Source of the DNA: Enterobacter vonholyi
GTDB lineage: Bacteria > Pseudomonadota > Gammaproteobacteria > Enterobacterales > Enterobacteriaceae
DNA length: 64,000 nucleotides
Assembly (NCBI RefSeq): GCF_008364555.1
Contig: NZ_VTUC01000002.1
Coordinates: 275,749-339,748 of the forward strand
Reading direction: 5' to 3'
The notes beneath the pieces were generated by a model that ran no database searches, was not told the DNA's origin, and saw nothing but the letters and a program-made list of their open reading frames with translations. Position numbers and translations under genes: made by a program. Numbering within the stretch: position 1 is the stretch's first letter; every line of letters starts with the position of its first letter. Below, one piece after another: positions 25,714-33,811 of this stretch.

Positions 25714-27297
25714 TCAGAATCCGGCGGCCGCGCCGTTGCTGCGCGGGTCAAATGCCCCTTCGAACAGCCCGTTGGGGTGGCGGACAATCGCGCCCGCGTG
25801 GCCCATGGCTTCACTAAAGTCAGGGAAAAGCTCCACCTCGTGACCGAGTGCCCGCAGGCGCACGACCGTCTCGGGTGGAAAACGTCCTTCAAGCTTTAAG
25901 GTGTCCGAGGTTTGTCCCCAGGTGCGCCCCAGCAGCCAGCGCGGGCGGGAAATGCTCTCCTGTAAAGGCACGCCCTGAATCGCGTAGCGGGTAAAGATCG
26001 CGGCCTGGGTCTGCGGCTGTCCGTCGCCGCCCATCGATCCGTAGACCATCACGCGACCGTCCTTCAGACGCGCCGCCGCCGGGTTCAGGGTGTGGAACGG
26101 CTGTTTGCCCGGCGCGAGGGCCAGAAGATGGGCGGGATCGAGGCTGAATGATGCCCCTCGGTTCTGCCAGACGATGCCGGTATCGGGCAGCACCACGCCG
26201 CTGCCGAACTCGTGATAAATGCTCTGGATAAACGACACGGCAAGCCCGCTGCTGTCCATCACCCCCATCCACACCGTATCGCCGGGGCCTTTTCCGGTTC
26301 CCCACGGTGCGGCCCGGCCGTCGTCAACCCTGTTGGCAAGCGCCTGCAGGGCGGCGGGATCCAGCAGATCCTGAATATCGGTTTTCAGCTCGCGCGGGTC
26401 GGTGATGTGGGCATCACGCAGGCCAAAGGCCAGCTTGGTGGCTTCAACGATGCGGTGAAGGGTTTCGGCGTCGTCGGCCTCCGCCATGTTCAGTCGGTCG
26501 GTGATGCCGAGTATCGCCAGCGAGACCAGCCCCTGCGTCGGCGGGGCGTGGTTAAAGATCTCCCCCTGCTGATGCTGCAGCGTCAGCGGCGCGGTGCGTC
26601 GGGCTGCGTGGGCGTGTAAATCGGCCAGCGTAACGGGCAGGCCCAGCGTCTCCATGCCGTGCGCCAGCACGTCCGCCAGCGGGCCGCGATAAAAACTGTC
26701 CAGACCGTCTTCCGCCAGGCGCCTCAGGGTTGTAGCCATGGCGGGCTGGTAAAAGCGGCTCCCGGCCTGCGGCGGCTTGCCGTCGACCAGCCAGGTTTCC
26801 GCGAAGCCCGGCACATCCTTCAGCTCGTCGAACTTGCTGGCAGTGGCGTGAGCCTGAGAGGCCGTGACCGGCGTGCCGTTCTGCGCGTAGTCAATGGCGT
26901 CGGCCAGCAGGCGGGCCAGCGGCAGCGACTTGCCGGTCATCTCACGGGAAACCTTCAGCGCCTCGTCCCAGCCGCTGACCGTGCCGGCGACGGTTAGCGC
27001 CGCCTGCGGTCCGCGATGGGGGATCTGCGTGAGCCCATCGTAGGCGGCCAGCGTCGCGTGCGATCCCGCCGCGCCGCTGGCGTCAATGGCGATGGGGTCG
27101 CCTTCCGGCGGCACGATAAGCCAGAAGCCATCGCCGCCCAGCCCGTTCATATGCGGGTAAACCACGGCGATGGTGGCCGCCGCCGCGACCATCGCTTCTA
27201 TCGCGCTGCCGCCTTCGCGTAGCACCGTCAGCGCGCTCTGGCTGGCGAGGTGGTGCGGCGCAACCGCCATACCGTGTGTGGAGACATTACTTTGCAT
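25714..27297 (-). CDS. hpxW: HpxW, oxamate amidohydrolase (gamma-glutamyltransferase fold)
   Basis: The 527-residue Ntn-hydrolase precursor has the GGT-like cleavage site GDTVWMGVMDSSG, with Thr341 expected to become the N-terminal nucleophile after self-cleavage, and GSMGGDGQPQTQ in the small subunit. No signal peptide is present, unlike secreted GGT, so it acts in the cytosol. It hydrolyses oxamate to oxalate and ammonia, releasing the last purine nitrogen. First gene of hpxWXYZ, divergent from hpxU. Confidence 0.92.
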   Translation of the reverse strand: MQSNVSTHGMAVAPHHLASQSALTVLREGGSAIEAMVAAAATIAVVYPHMNGLGGDGFWLIVPPEGDPIAIDASGAAGSHATLAAYDGLTQIPHRGPQAALTVAGTVSGWDEALKVSREMTGKSLPLARLLADAIDYAQNGTPVTASQAHATASKFDELKDVPGFAETWLVDGKPPQAGSRFYQPAMATTLRRLAEDGLDSFYRGPLADVLAHGMETLGLPVTLADLHAHAARRTAPLTLQHQQGEIFNHAPPTQGLVSLAILGITDRLNMAEADDAETLHRIVEATKLAFGLRDAHITDPRELKTDIQDLLDPAALQALANRVDDGRAAPWGTGKGPGDTVWMGVMDSSGLAVSFIQSIYHEFGSGVVLPDTGIVWQNRGASFSLDPAHLLALAPGKQPFHTLNPAAARLKDGRVMVYGSMGGDGQPQTQAAIFTRYAIQGVPLQESISRPRWLLGRTWGQTSDTLKLEGRFPPETVVRLRALGHEVELFPDFSEAMGHAGAIVRHPNGLFEGAFDPRSNGAAAGF

Positions 27298-27332
27298 GAA
27301 GAATCCTCGTAACCCTGAAAGTCACAAGGCGC

Positions 27333-27348
27333 TGCAAAAGCTGTTCCA
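27333..27348 (-). promoter_or_regulatory. Sigma-54 promoter candidate for hpxWXYZ
   Basis: TGGAACAGCTTTTGCA on the minus strand matches TGGCAC-N5-TTGCA with one change, 36 bp upstream of hpxW. Confidence 0.65.
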
Positions 27349-27351
27349 GTT

Positions 27352-27420
27352 CTGAAAGAAAAGTTTCAGTAAACTGGCACGTATAATGAAAGGTAGAATG
27401 AAAACCAAAATGTAATGAAA
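27352..27420. promoter_or_regulatory. Candidate HpxU operator region between hpxW and hpxU
   Basis: An inverted repeat CTGAAA-N6-TTTCAG (27352-27369) is followed by three direct AATGAAA repeats (27385, 27397, 27414). It lies next to the sigma-54 promoter of hpxW and the hpxU start, a sensible position for a repressor. Confidence 0.4.
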
Positions 27421-27439
27421 CAAAAGTTACAGAGGCGCT

Positions 27440-28279
27440 ATGGAACAACTGGATGAACGTCTGAAAGCACAATACCCGTCGCTGTCGCCGCAGGAGCAGC
27501 GGGTGGCGGACTTTATTTTTGATCATTTTGACGATCTCATTAGCTACAACAGCGCCGAGCTGGCGCAGCTGAGCGGGGTATCGAAAGCCACGGTGAGCCG
27601 TCTGTTTAAGCGTCTGGGCTATGAGAAATATAAGGACATGCGCGAAGAGCTGCGCACCCTGCGCCAGAGCGGGATGCCGCTCACCGATAACCGCGACGCG
27701 GTGCAGGGCAACACGCTGCTGGCACGCCACTACAAGCAGGAGATGGCGAACCTGACCCAGTGGATCAATGCCCTCGACGCGCAGCAGTTTGCCGACGCCA
27801 TGGCCTGCATGGTGAAGGCGCGGCGGATCGTGATTATCGGCATGCGTAACGCCTATCCGGCGGCGCTCCACCTGCGCCAGCAGCTGCTGCAGGCGCGCGG
27901 TCAGGTGCTGGTCCTGCCGCAGCCGGGGCAGAGCCTGAGCGAGGAGCTGGTGGACTTAACGCCGGACGATCTGGTGGTCATGATGGCCTTCCGCCGCCGT
28001 CCGCGCATCATTCGCCCGCTGATGCAGCAGCTTCAGAGCAGCGGTATTCCGGTGCTGCTGATGTGCGAGCCGCAGGCCCACAGCCTGTTTCCGTTCGCCA
28101 GCTGGCAACTCTGCGCCCCGCTGGACAGCGTCTCGGCCTATGACAGCTATTCCTCGGTTAACAGTCTGATCAACCTGCTGGCGAACGCCTTCCTGCATGA
28201 GATCCTCGATAAAGGCCGTCCGCGCATTCACGATATTGCCTCCCTCTATCAGCAGCTGGACGAGCTCGAACAGCGATAA
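27440..28279 (+). CDS. hpxU: HpxU, MurR/RpiR-family repressor of allantoate/oxamate genes
   Basis: The 279-residue protein has an RpiR helix-turn-helix (LSGVSKATVSRLFKRLGYEK, about 44-63) and a C-terminal SIS domain (about 125-260, RIVIIGMRNAYPAALHLRQQ). SIS domains of this family bind small phosphorylated or carboxylate ligands. In Klebsiella HpxU represses hpxFGHIJK and hpxWXYZ; here it sits exactly between the two. The start has AGAGGCGCT upstream. Confidence 0.9.
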   Translation: MEQLDERLKAQYPSLSPQEQRVADFIFDHFDDLISYNSAELAQLSGVSKATVSRLFKRLGYEKYKDMREELRTLRQSGMPLTDNRDAVQGNTLLARHYKQEMANLTQWINALDAQQFADAMACMVKARRIVIIGMRNAYPAALHLRQQLLQARGQVLVLPQPGQSLSEELVDLTPDDLVVMMAFRRRPRIIRPLMQQLQSSGIPVLLMCEPQAHSLFPFASWQLCAPLDSVSAYDSYSSVNSLINLLANAFLHEILDKGRPRIHDIASLYQQLDELEQR

Positions 28280-28300
28280 TGGGGCATCAGGCTGGTGCTT

Positions 28301-28317
28301 TGCATTAAAATGGTGCG
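28301..28317. promoter_or_regulatory. NtrC-type site upstream of hpxF
   Basis: TGCATTAAAATGGTGCG matches the consensus TGCACCAAAATGGTGCA except at three positions, and is about 90-100 bp before the sigma-54 promoter, a normal enhancer distance. Confidence 0.6.
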
Positions 28318-28323
28318 TAATGG

Positions 28324-28354
28324 CGGGGCGAAAATGGAGAGCATTTCCGCCCCG
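28324..28354 (+). terminator. Inverted repeat after hpxU
   Basis: cggggcg / cgccccg stem extended by aaatg / cattt. It lies between the hpxU stop and the hpxF promoter; only a weak T-run follows. Confidence 0.45.
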
Positions 28355-28402
28355 TCCGCATTTTATCAGGCTTTACAAGAATATTTCCCGCTTCGCCTTA
28401 TC

Positions 28403-28418
28403 TGGCACATTAGTTGCA
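28403..28418 (+). promoter_or_regulatory. Sigma-54 promoter of hpxFGHIJK
   Basis: TGGCACATTAGTTGCA is a perfect match to TGGCAC-N5-TTGCA, 53 bp before the hpxF start. Confidence 0.8.
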
Positions 28419-28470
28419 AAATCACATTCAAAGAATCTTTTGTTTCATGTTAACGTTACGGGGAAGCACC

Positions 28471-29253
28471 ATGAAAAAATTGTTGATTGCACTGGCCGGG
28501 GCAGCATGCCTCTTCACGCAGCTGCCGGCAAAGGCTGACCAGCTACAGGATATCGAGAAGCGCGGTACTATCCGTATTGCCGTTCCGCAGGACTTCCCGC
28601 CGTTTGGCTCGGTGGGGACCGATCTGCAGCCCCAGGGGTACGACATCGATATGGCGCGCTATCTCGCCAAACAGATGAAGCTCAAGCTGCAGCTGGTGCC
28701 GGTGACCAGCGCCAACCGCGTGCCGTACCTGCAAACTGATAAGGTGGACCTGGTCATTTCCAGCCTCGGTAAAAACCCGGAGCGCGAGAAGGTGATCGAC
28801 TTCAGCCGCGCCTACGCGCCGTTCTTCCTTGGCGTGTTTGGTCCAAAAGGGGCCGAGCTGAAGGACGCCGCCGCGCTGAGCGGAAAAACCATCGGCGTGA
28901 CGCGCGGGGCGGTGGAGGACATGGTGCTGACTGGACTGGCGCCGAAAGACGCGGACGTGAAGCGCTACGAAGACAATAACACCACGCTCTCCGCTTACCT
29001 GTCGGGGCAGGTGCAGTACGTGGCAACCGGTAACCTCGTGGTGGCGGCCATTTCGCGCCAGAACGCGGATAAAGCCCCGGTGCCGAGCTTTATGCTGAAA
29101 GATTCGCCGTGCTTTATTGGCCTGAAGAAAAACGAACCGGCCCTGAAGGCAAAAGTGGATGCGCTGATTGAGCAGGGCATCAAGGACGGCACGCTGAACG
29201 GCCTGTCTGAGCAATGGCTGAAGGCCCCGCTGCCGGCAAACCTTGGCGCCTGA
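28471..29253 (+). CDS. hpxF: HpxF, periplasmic binding protein of the allantoate-cluster ABC importer
   Basis: The 260-residue protein has a signal peptide (KKLLIALAGAACLFTQLPAKA) and a family 3 solute-binding domain (RGTIRIAVPQDFPPFGSVGT; YDIDMARYLAKQMKLKLQLV; DLVISSLGKNPEREKVIDFS). Such receptors bind amino-acid-like ligands; here allantoate or a related ureide is likely. The start at 28471 follows ACGGGGAAGC. It opens a six-gene operon. Letters F-I are assigned by order relative to the Klebsiella hpxFGHIJK cluster. Confidence 0.75.
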   Translation: MKKLLIALAGAACLFTQLPAKADQLQDIEKRGTIRIAVPQDFPPFGSVGTDLQPQGYDIDMARYLAKQMKLKLQLVPVTSANRVPYLQTDKVDLVISSLGKNPEREKVIDFSRAYAPFFLGVFGPKGAELKDAAALSGKTIGVTRGAVEDMVLTGLAPKDADVKRYEDNNTTLSAYLSGQVQYVATGNLVVAAISRQNADKAPVPSFMLKDSPCFIGLKKNEPALKAKVDALIEQGIKDGTLNGLSEQWLKAPLPANLGA

Positions 29254-29257
29254 GCCG

Positions 29258-29923
29258 ATGACTGAGCAACTTGATTTCTCCGCGCTCTGGCCGCACTGGC
29301 CGGAGCTGCTGGCAGGGCTGTGGGTCACCGTTCAGCTGACGGTGATGGCGACCGTCGGCGGGCTGGCGATAGGGATTTTCGGGGCGGCGATCCGCAGCGG
29401 ACGCACGACCTGGTTCAGCCGGATCTGGGGCGGCTACGTGGAGATCATCCGCAACACGCCGTTTGTGGTACAGCTGTTTTTCATTGTCTTCGGCCTGCCA
29501 AATCTTGGCCTGAAGATGACGGCGGGTGAAGCGGCGCTGCTGGCCATGGTGGTAAACCTGGGCGCCTACAGCACCGAGATTATCCGCGCGGGCATTCAGG
29601 TCACGCCGAAAGGGCAGTGGGAAGCCGGACGCGTGCTGGGGCTCACCCGCCTGCAGACCTTTATTCGCGTGGTGCTGCCGCCCGCGCTGCAGCGCATTTA
29701 CCCGGCGCTGGTGAGCCAGTGCATCATCGTGATGCTCGGCTCGTCGGTGGTGTCGCAGGTCTCCTATGAAGAGCTGACCTTCGCCGCCAACCTGATCCAG
29801 TCCAGAACGTTTTTGAGCTTTGAGGTTTATCTGGTGACAACCGGGATTTACCTGGCGCTGTCGATAACCCTGCGCCAGCTGATGATGGCGGCAGGACGCA
29901 AATGGCTGGGGGTGCAGGCATGA
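29258..29923 (+). CDS. hpxG: HpxG, ABC importer permease
   Basis: The 221-residue integral membrane protein is a HisM/GlnP-type permease; YVEIIRNTPFVVQLFFIVFG and the EAA loop ITPKGQWEAGRVLGLT-like segment (about 115-135) are conserved. The ATG at 29258 is 4 bp past the hpxF stop. It overlaps the next permease by ATGA. Together with HpxH it forms the membrane channel. Confidence 0.75.
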   Translation: MTEQLDFSALWPHWPELLAGLWVTVQLTVMATVGGLAIGIFGAAIRSGRTTWFSRIWGGYVEIIRNTPFVVQLFFIVFGLPNLGLKMTAGEAALLAMVVNLGAYSTEIIRAGIQVTPKGQWEAGRVLGLTRLQTFIRVVLPPALQRIYPALVSQCIIVMLGSSVVSQVSYEELTFAANLIQSRTFLSFEVYLVTTGIYLALSITLRQLMMAAGRKWLGVQA

Positions 29924-30579
29924 TGACCACCTTTACCGACTGGGACATTATTCGCAACCTGCTGCTGGCCGGACGCTGGACGGTGCTGCTGTCGCTGGTG
30001 GCGTTCGTCGGCGGGGCGGTGGTAACGCTGCCGCTCCTGCTGCTGCGCCTGACGGGCGGGCGCACGGTGAAGCGCATTATCCGCGGCTATATTGAGCTGT
30101 TTCAGGGCACGCCGCTGCTGATGCAGCTGTTCCTGGCCTTCTTCGGCGTGGCGCTGTTCGGCATCGACGTCTCGCCGTGGACCGCCGCCTCGCTGGCGCT
30201 GACGTTTTACACCAGCGCGTTTCTGCTCGATATCTGGAACGGCTGCATTCGCGCTTTACCGAAGGGGCAGTGGGAAGCGTCGCGCTGCCTGGGGCTGACC
30301 TTCGGCCAGACCCTGTTTCGCGTCGTCGCCCCGCAGGCGCTGCGCATCGGCATTGCGCCGACGGTCGGCTTTGCCGTGCAGGTGATCAAAGGCACCGCGC
30401 TGGCGTCGATTATCGGTTTTGTCGAGCTGACCAAGGCCGGGACCATGCTGACCAACGTGACCTATCAGCCGTTTAAGGTCTTTGCGCTGGTGGCGCTCGG
30501 CTACTTTATTCTGTGTTATCCGCTGTCGCGCTACAGCCGCTATCTGGAGACGAAATTCAATGCCTCTCATCACCATTAA
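29920..30579 (+). CDS. hpxH: HpxH, second ABC importer permease
   Basis: The 219-residue permease resembles HpxG, with YIELFQGTPLLMQLFLAFFG and the EAA segment ALPKGQWEASRCLGLTFGQT. The start MMTTFTDWD at 29920 overlaps the hpxG stop. The gene ends 20 bases inside hpxI, so the ATPase is translationally coupled. It pairs with HpxG in a polar amino-acid-type importer. Confidence 0.75.
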   Translation: MMTTFTDWDIIRNLLLAGRWTVLLSLVAFVGGAVVTLPLLLLRLTGGRTVKRIIRGYIELFQGTPLLMQLFLAFFGVALFGIDVSPWTAASLALTFYTSAFLLDIWNGCIRALPKGQWEASRCLGLTFGQTLFRVVAPQALRIGIAPTVGFAVQVIKGTALASIIGFVELTKAGTMLTNVTYQPFKVFALVALGYFILCYPLSRYSRYLETKFNASHHH

Positions 30580-31297
30580 TCAGGTGCAGAAGTACTACGG
30601 CGATAACCACGTGCTCAAGGGCGTCGATCTGGATATCGACATGGGCCAGGTAATCTCCATTATCGGGCGCAGCGGATCGGGCAAAAGCACGCTGCTGCGC
30701 TGCATTAACGGTCTGGAAGGCTATCAGGACGGCAGCATCAAGCTGGGCGGCATGACCATTACCGACCGGGATTCCCAGGCGCGTGAAATCAGCCGCTCGG
30801 TGGGGATGGTGTTCCAGAGCTTCAATCTGTTCCCGCACATGACGGCGCTGGAAAACGTGATGCTCGCCCCGCGTCGGGTGCTGAAGAAAAGCGCCGCCGA
30901 ATGCCGCGAGCTGGCGCAGCGCATGCTGGAGAAGGTTGGCCTCGGCGATCGTCTGGATTACTACCCGTCGAGCCTCTCCGGCGGCCAGCAGCAGCGCGTG
31001 GCGATTGCCCGCGCGCTGGCGATGTCGCCGAAAGTATTGCTCTGCGACGAGATCACCTCCGCGCTCGACCCGGAGCTGGTGGGCGAAGTGCTCAAAGTGC
31101 TGGAGCAGCTGGCGGCCGAGGGGATGACGCTCATACTGGTTACCCATGAAATGAATTTTGCCCGCGAAGTGGGCGACCGCGTGGTGTTTATGCACCAGGG
31201 GAAAGTCTGGGAGCAGGGCGACAGCAAAACGCTGTTCGCCAACCCGCAGACCACGGAACTGAAGCAGTTCATCTCCTCCGTGCGCGGCCTCAACTGA
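30560..31297 (+). CDS. hpxI: HpxI, ABC importer ATP-binding protein
   Basis: The 245-residue ATPase has Walker A GRSGSGKSTLL, Q-loop GMVFQSFNLFPHMTALENV, signature LSGGQQQRVAIARALAMSP and Walker B VLLCDEITSALDP, the polar amino-acid (GlnQ/HisP) subclass. The start MPLITINQVQKYYG at 30560 lies inside the end of hpxH. It drives ureide import with HpxFGH. Confidence 0.78.
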   Translation: MPLITINQVQKYYGDNHVLKGVDLDIDMGQVISIIGRSGSGKSTLLRCINGLEGYQDGSIKLGGMTITDRDSQAREISRSVGMVFQSFNLFPHMTALENVMLAPRRVLKKSAAECRELAQRMLEKVGLGDRLDYYPSSLSGGQQQRVAIARALAMSPKVLLCDEITSALDPELVGEVLKVLEQLAAEGMTLILVTHEMNFAREVGDRVVFMHQGKVWEQGDSKTLFANPQTTELKQFISSVRGLN

Positions 31298-31310
31298 TAA
31301 GGACTTAACA

Positions 31311-32552
31311 ATGGATATCGCACACTTTCCGCAAATCAACCCGCCGCAGCGCCTGCTGATGGGGCCGGGCCCGATCAACGCCGACCCGCGCGTGCTGCGC
31401 GCCATGTCGAGCCAGCTGATCGGGCAGTACGATCCGGCCATGACCCACTACATGAACGAGGTGATGGCGCTTTATCGCGGGGTATTCCGCACCGAAAACC
31501 GCTGGACGATGCTGGTGGACGGCACCTCCCGCGCGGGAATTGAAGCCATTCTGGTCTCCGCCATCCGCCCGGGAGATAAGGTGCTGGTGCCGGTCTTTGG
31601 CCGCTTTGGCCACCTGCTGTGCGAAATTGCCCGCCGCTGCCGCGCGGAGGTGCATACCATCGAGGTGCCGTGGGGCGAGGTGTTTACCCCGGACCAGGTC
31701 GAGGATGCGATTAAGCGTATTCGTCCGCGCCTGCTGCTGACCGTGCAGGGCGACACCTCCACCACCATGCTGCAGCCGCTCGCCGAGCTGGGCGCGATCT
31801 GCCGCCGCTACGACGTGCTGTTTTACACCGATGCCACCGCGTCGCTCGGCGGTAACGCGCTGGAGACCGATGCCTGGGGGCTGGATGCCGTCTCGGCCGG
31901 GATGCAGAAATGCCTCGGCGGCCCGTCTGGCACCTCGCCGATCACCCTGAGCGCGCGCATGGAGGAGGCGATCCGCCGCCGCAAATGCGTTGAGGAAGGC
32001 ATACGCACCGACGCCCACCGCGACGGCGACGAGGAGATGATCTACTCCAACTACTTCGATCTCGGCATGGTGATGGACTACTGGGGGCCGGAACGTCTTA
32101 ACCACCACACCGAAGCCACCACCGCGCTGTTTGGCGCCCGCGAGTGCGCGCGTCTGATCCTGCAGGAGGGGCTGGATAACGGCATCGCTCGCCACAGGCT
32201 GCACGGCGATGCGCTGCTGAAGGGCATTCAGGCGATGGGGCTGGAGACCTTCGGCGACCTGAAGCACAAGATGAACAACGTGCTGGGCGTGGTGATCCCG
32301 CAGGGCATCAACGGTGACCAGGTGCGTAAGCTGATGCTGGAGGATTTCGGGATTGAAATCGGCACCTCGTTTGGCCCGCTGCACGGCAAAGTTTGGCGCA
32401 TTGGCACCATGGGCTACAACGCACGCAAGGACTGCGTGATGACCACCCTGAGCGCGCTGGAGTCGGTGCTGAACTACCTGAAATTCTCCACCACGCAGGG
32501 GGCCGCCATGCAGGCCGCGTGGGACCACTATCGCCGCGAGACGCCGCAATGA
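31311..32552 (+). CDS. hpxJ: HpxJ, ureidoglycine--glyoxylate aminotransferase
   Basis: The 413-residue class V PLP enzyme has LLMGPGPINADPRVL at the N-terminus and the PLP lysine Lys200 in SAGMQKCLGGPSGTS. It transfers the amino group of ureidoglycine to glyoxylate, giving glycine and oxalurate, so purine nitrogen is funnelled to the oxalurate branch. The ATGA overlap with hpxK matches the sequential reactions (HpxK makes ureidoglycine). Confidence 0.92.
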   Translation: MDIAHFPQINPPQRLLMGPGPINADPRVLRAMSSQLIGQYDPAMTHYMNEVMALYRGVFRTENRWTMLVDGTSRAGIEAILVSAIRPGDKVLVPVFGRFGHLLCEIARRCRAEVHTIEVPWGEVFTPDQVEDAIKRIRPRLLLTVQGDTSTTMLQPLAELGAICRRYDVLFYTDATASLGGNALETDAWGLDAVSAGMQKCLGGPSGTSPITLSARMEEAIRRRKCVEEGIRTDAHRDGDEEMIYSNYFDLGMVMDYWGPERLNHHTEATTALFGARECARLILQEGLDNGIARHRLHGDALLKGIQAMGLETFGDLKHKMNNVLGVVIPQGINGDQVRKLMLEDFGIEIGTSFGPLHGKVWRIGTMGYNARKDCVMTTLSALESVLNYLKFSTTQGAAMQAAWDHYRRETPQ

Positions 32553-33811
32553 GCCCGGCGGCAGAGCGAGTGATGGCGCGCGCCGACGCGCTGGCCGCCA
32601 TCAGCGAAACCCCGGACGGCCTGACGCGAGTCTATCTCTCCACGCAGCATCTGCAGGCTAACCAGCTGATCGGAGAGTGGATGTGCCAGGCGGGCATGAC
32701 CGTCTGGCAGGACAGCGTGGGCAATATCTGCGGACGCTATGAAGGCCAGCAGGAGGGGGCGCAGGCGGTGCTGCTCGGCTCGCATCTCGATACCGTGCGC
32801 AATGCCGGGCGCTACGACGGCATGCTCGGCGTGCTTGCCGCCATTGAGGTGGTGGACAGCCTGCACCAGCAGGGTGTGCATCTGGCGCAGGCCATCGAGA
32901 TTGTCGGCTTTTGCGACGAAGAGGGAACCCGCTTCGGCATTACGCTGTTAGGCAGCCGGGGGCTGACGGGCACCTGGCCGCAGGGCTGGCTGGAGAAAGC
33001 CGACGCCAGCGGCATCAGCGTGGCGCAGGCGATGACTCTGGTGGGGCTCGATCCTGCACGCGTGTTGCATGCCGCGCGCCGTCAGGAGGATTTCAGCGCC
33101 TATCTGGAGCTGCATATTGAGCAGGGGCCGTGCCTTGAGCAGGAGGCGCTCGCCCTGGGCGTGGTGCAAGCCATTAACGGCGCGCGTCGTCTGAACTGCC
33201 GCTTTACCGGCGAGGCCGGGCACGCGGGAACCGTGCCGATGCACCACCGCAGGGATGCGCTGGCCGCCGCCGCCGAGTGGATGGTCATCATTGAAAACGC
33301 TACCCGACAGCAGGGCGGAAACCTGGTGGCGACGGTTGGCGAACTGCGCTGCCTGCCGGGGGCGGTGAACGTGATCCCCGGCGAGGTTCAGCTCTCGCTG
33401 GATATTCGCGGCCCGCAGGATGCGCCGCTGGATCGGTTGCTTAACGACCTGCTGGAGCATGCGCAGGCGATCGCATCGAGCCGCAATCTGGACTTCAGCG
33501 CCGAGGAGTTTTACCGCATTGCCGCCACGCCGTGCCATATCCACCTGCAAAACGTGCTGGAGGAGGCGGTCAAATCGGTACAGGGTCGCTCGCTATCGCT
33601 ACCCAGCGGTGCGGGCCATGATGCGATTGCCATCGCGGAACGCTGGCCGGTCGGCATGCTGTTTGTGCGCTGCAAAGGAGGCGTCAGCCACCATCCGGCG
33701 GAATCGGTGATGGCTGAAGATGTCGCCCTGGCGATTGAGGCGTTTTCGCGAGCGGTGATCCAGCTGGCGGACCGCGTTACTCCAGCCCCAGCGTATATTG
33801 CGCGATCTTAA
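32549..33811 (+). CDS. hpxK: HpxK, allantoate amidohydrolase (M20 family)
   Basis: The 420-residue M20/hydantoinase-carbamoylase type enzyme has the metal ligands in GSHLDTV (His79), YDGMLG (Asp90), CDEEGTRFG (Glu124/125) and ELHIEQGP, with GVSHHPAE near the C-terminus. It hydrolyses allantoate to ureidoglycine with loss of CO2 and ammonia. The last gene of hpxFGHIJK; its final 35 bp overlap the 3' end of the convergent mgtE-like gene. Confidence 0.9.
   Translation: MSPAAERVMARADALAAISETPDGLTRVYLSTQHLQANQLIGEWMCQAGMTVWQDSVGNICGRYEGQQEGAQAVLLGSHLDTVRNAGRYDGMLGVLAAIEVVDSLHQQGVHLAQAIEIVGFCDEEGTRFGITLLGSRGLTGTWPQGWLEKADASGISVAQAMTLVGLDPARVLHAARRQEDFSAYLELHIEQGPCLEQEALALGVVQAINGARRLNCRFTGEAGHAGTVPMHHRRDALAAAAEWMVIIENATRQQGGNLVATVGELRCLPGAVNVIPGEVQLSLDIRGPQDAPLDRLLNDLLEHAQAIASSRNLDFSAEEFYRIAATPCHIHLQNVLEEAVKSVQGRSLSLPSGAGHDAIAIAERWPVGMLFVRCKGGVSHHPAESVMAEDVALAIEAFSRAVIQLADRVTPAPAYIARS

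Noticed and set aside
25714..27297. hpxW as a secreted gamma-glutamyltranspeptidase (ggt)
   Set aside because: There is no signal peptide, and the gene heads the hpxWXYZ operon; oxamate amidohydrolase fits better.
31305..32549. 414-codon open frame antisense to hpxJ
   Set aside because: Reverse shadow of the aminotransferase gene; hpxJ shows PLP-site motifs and operon overlap.
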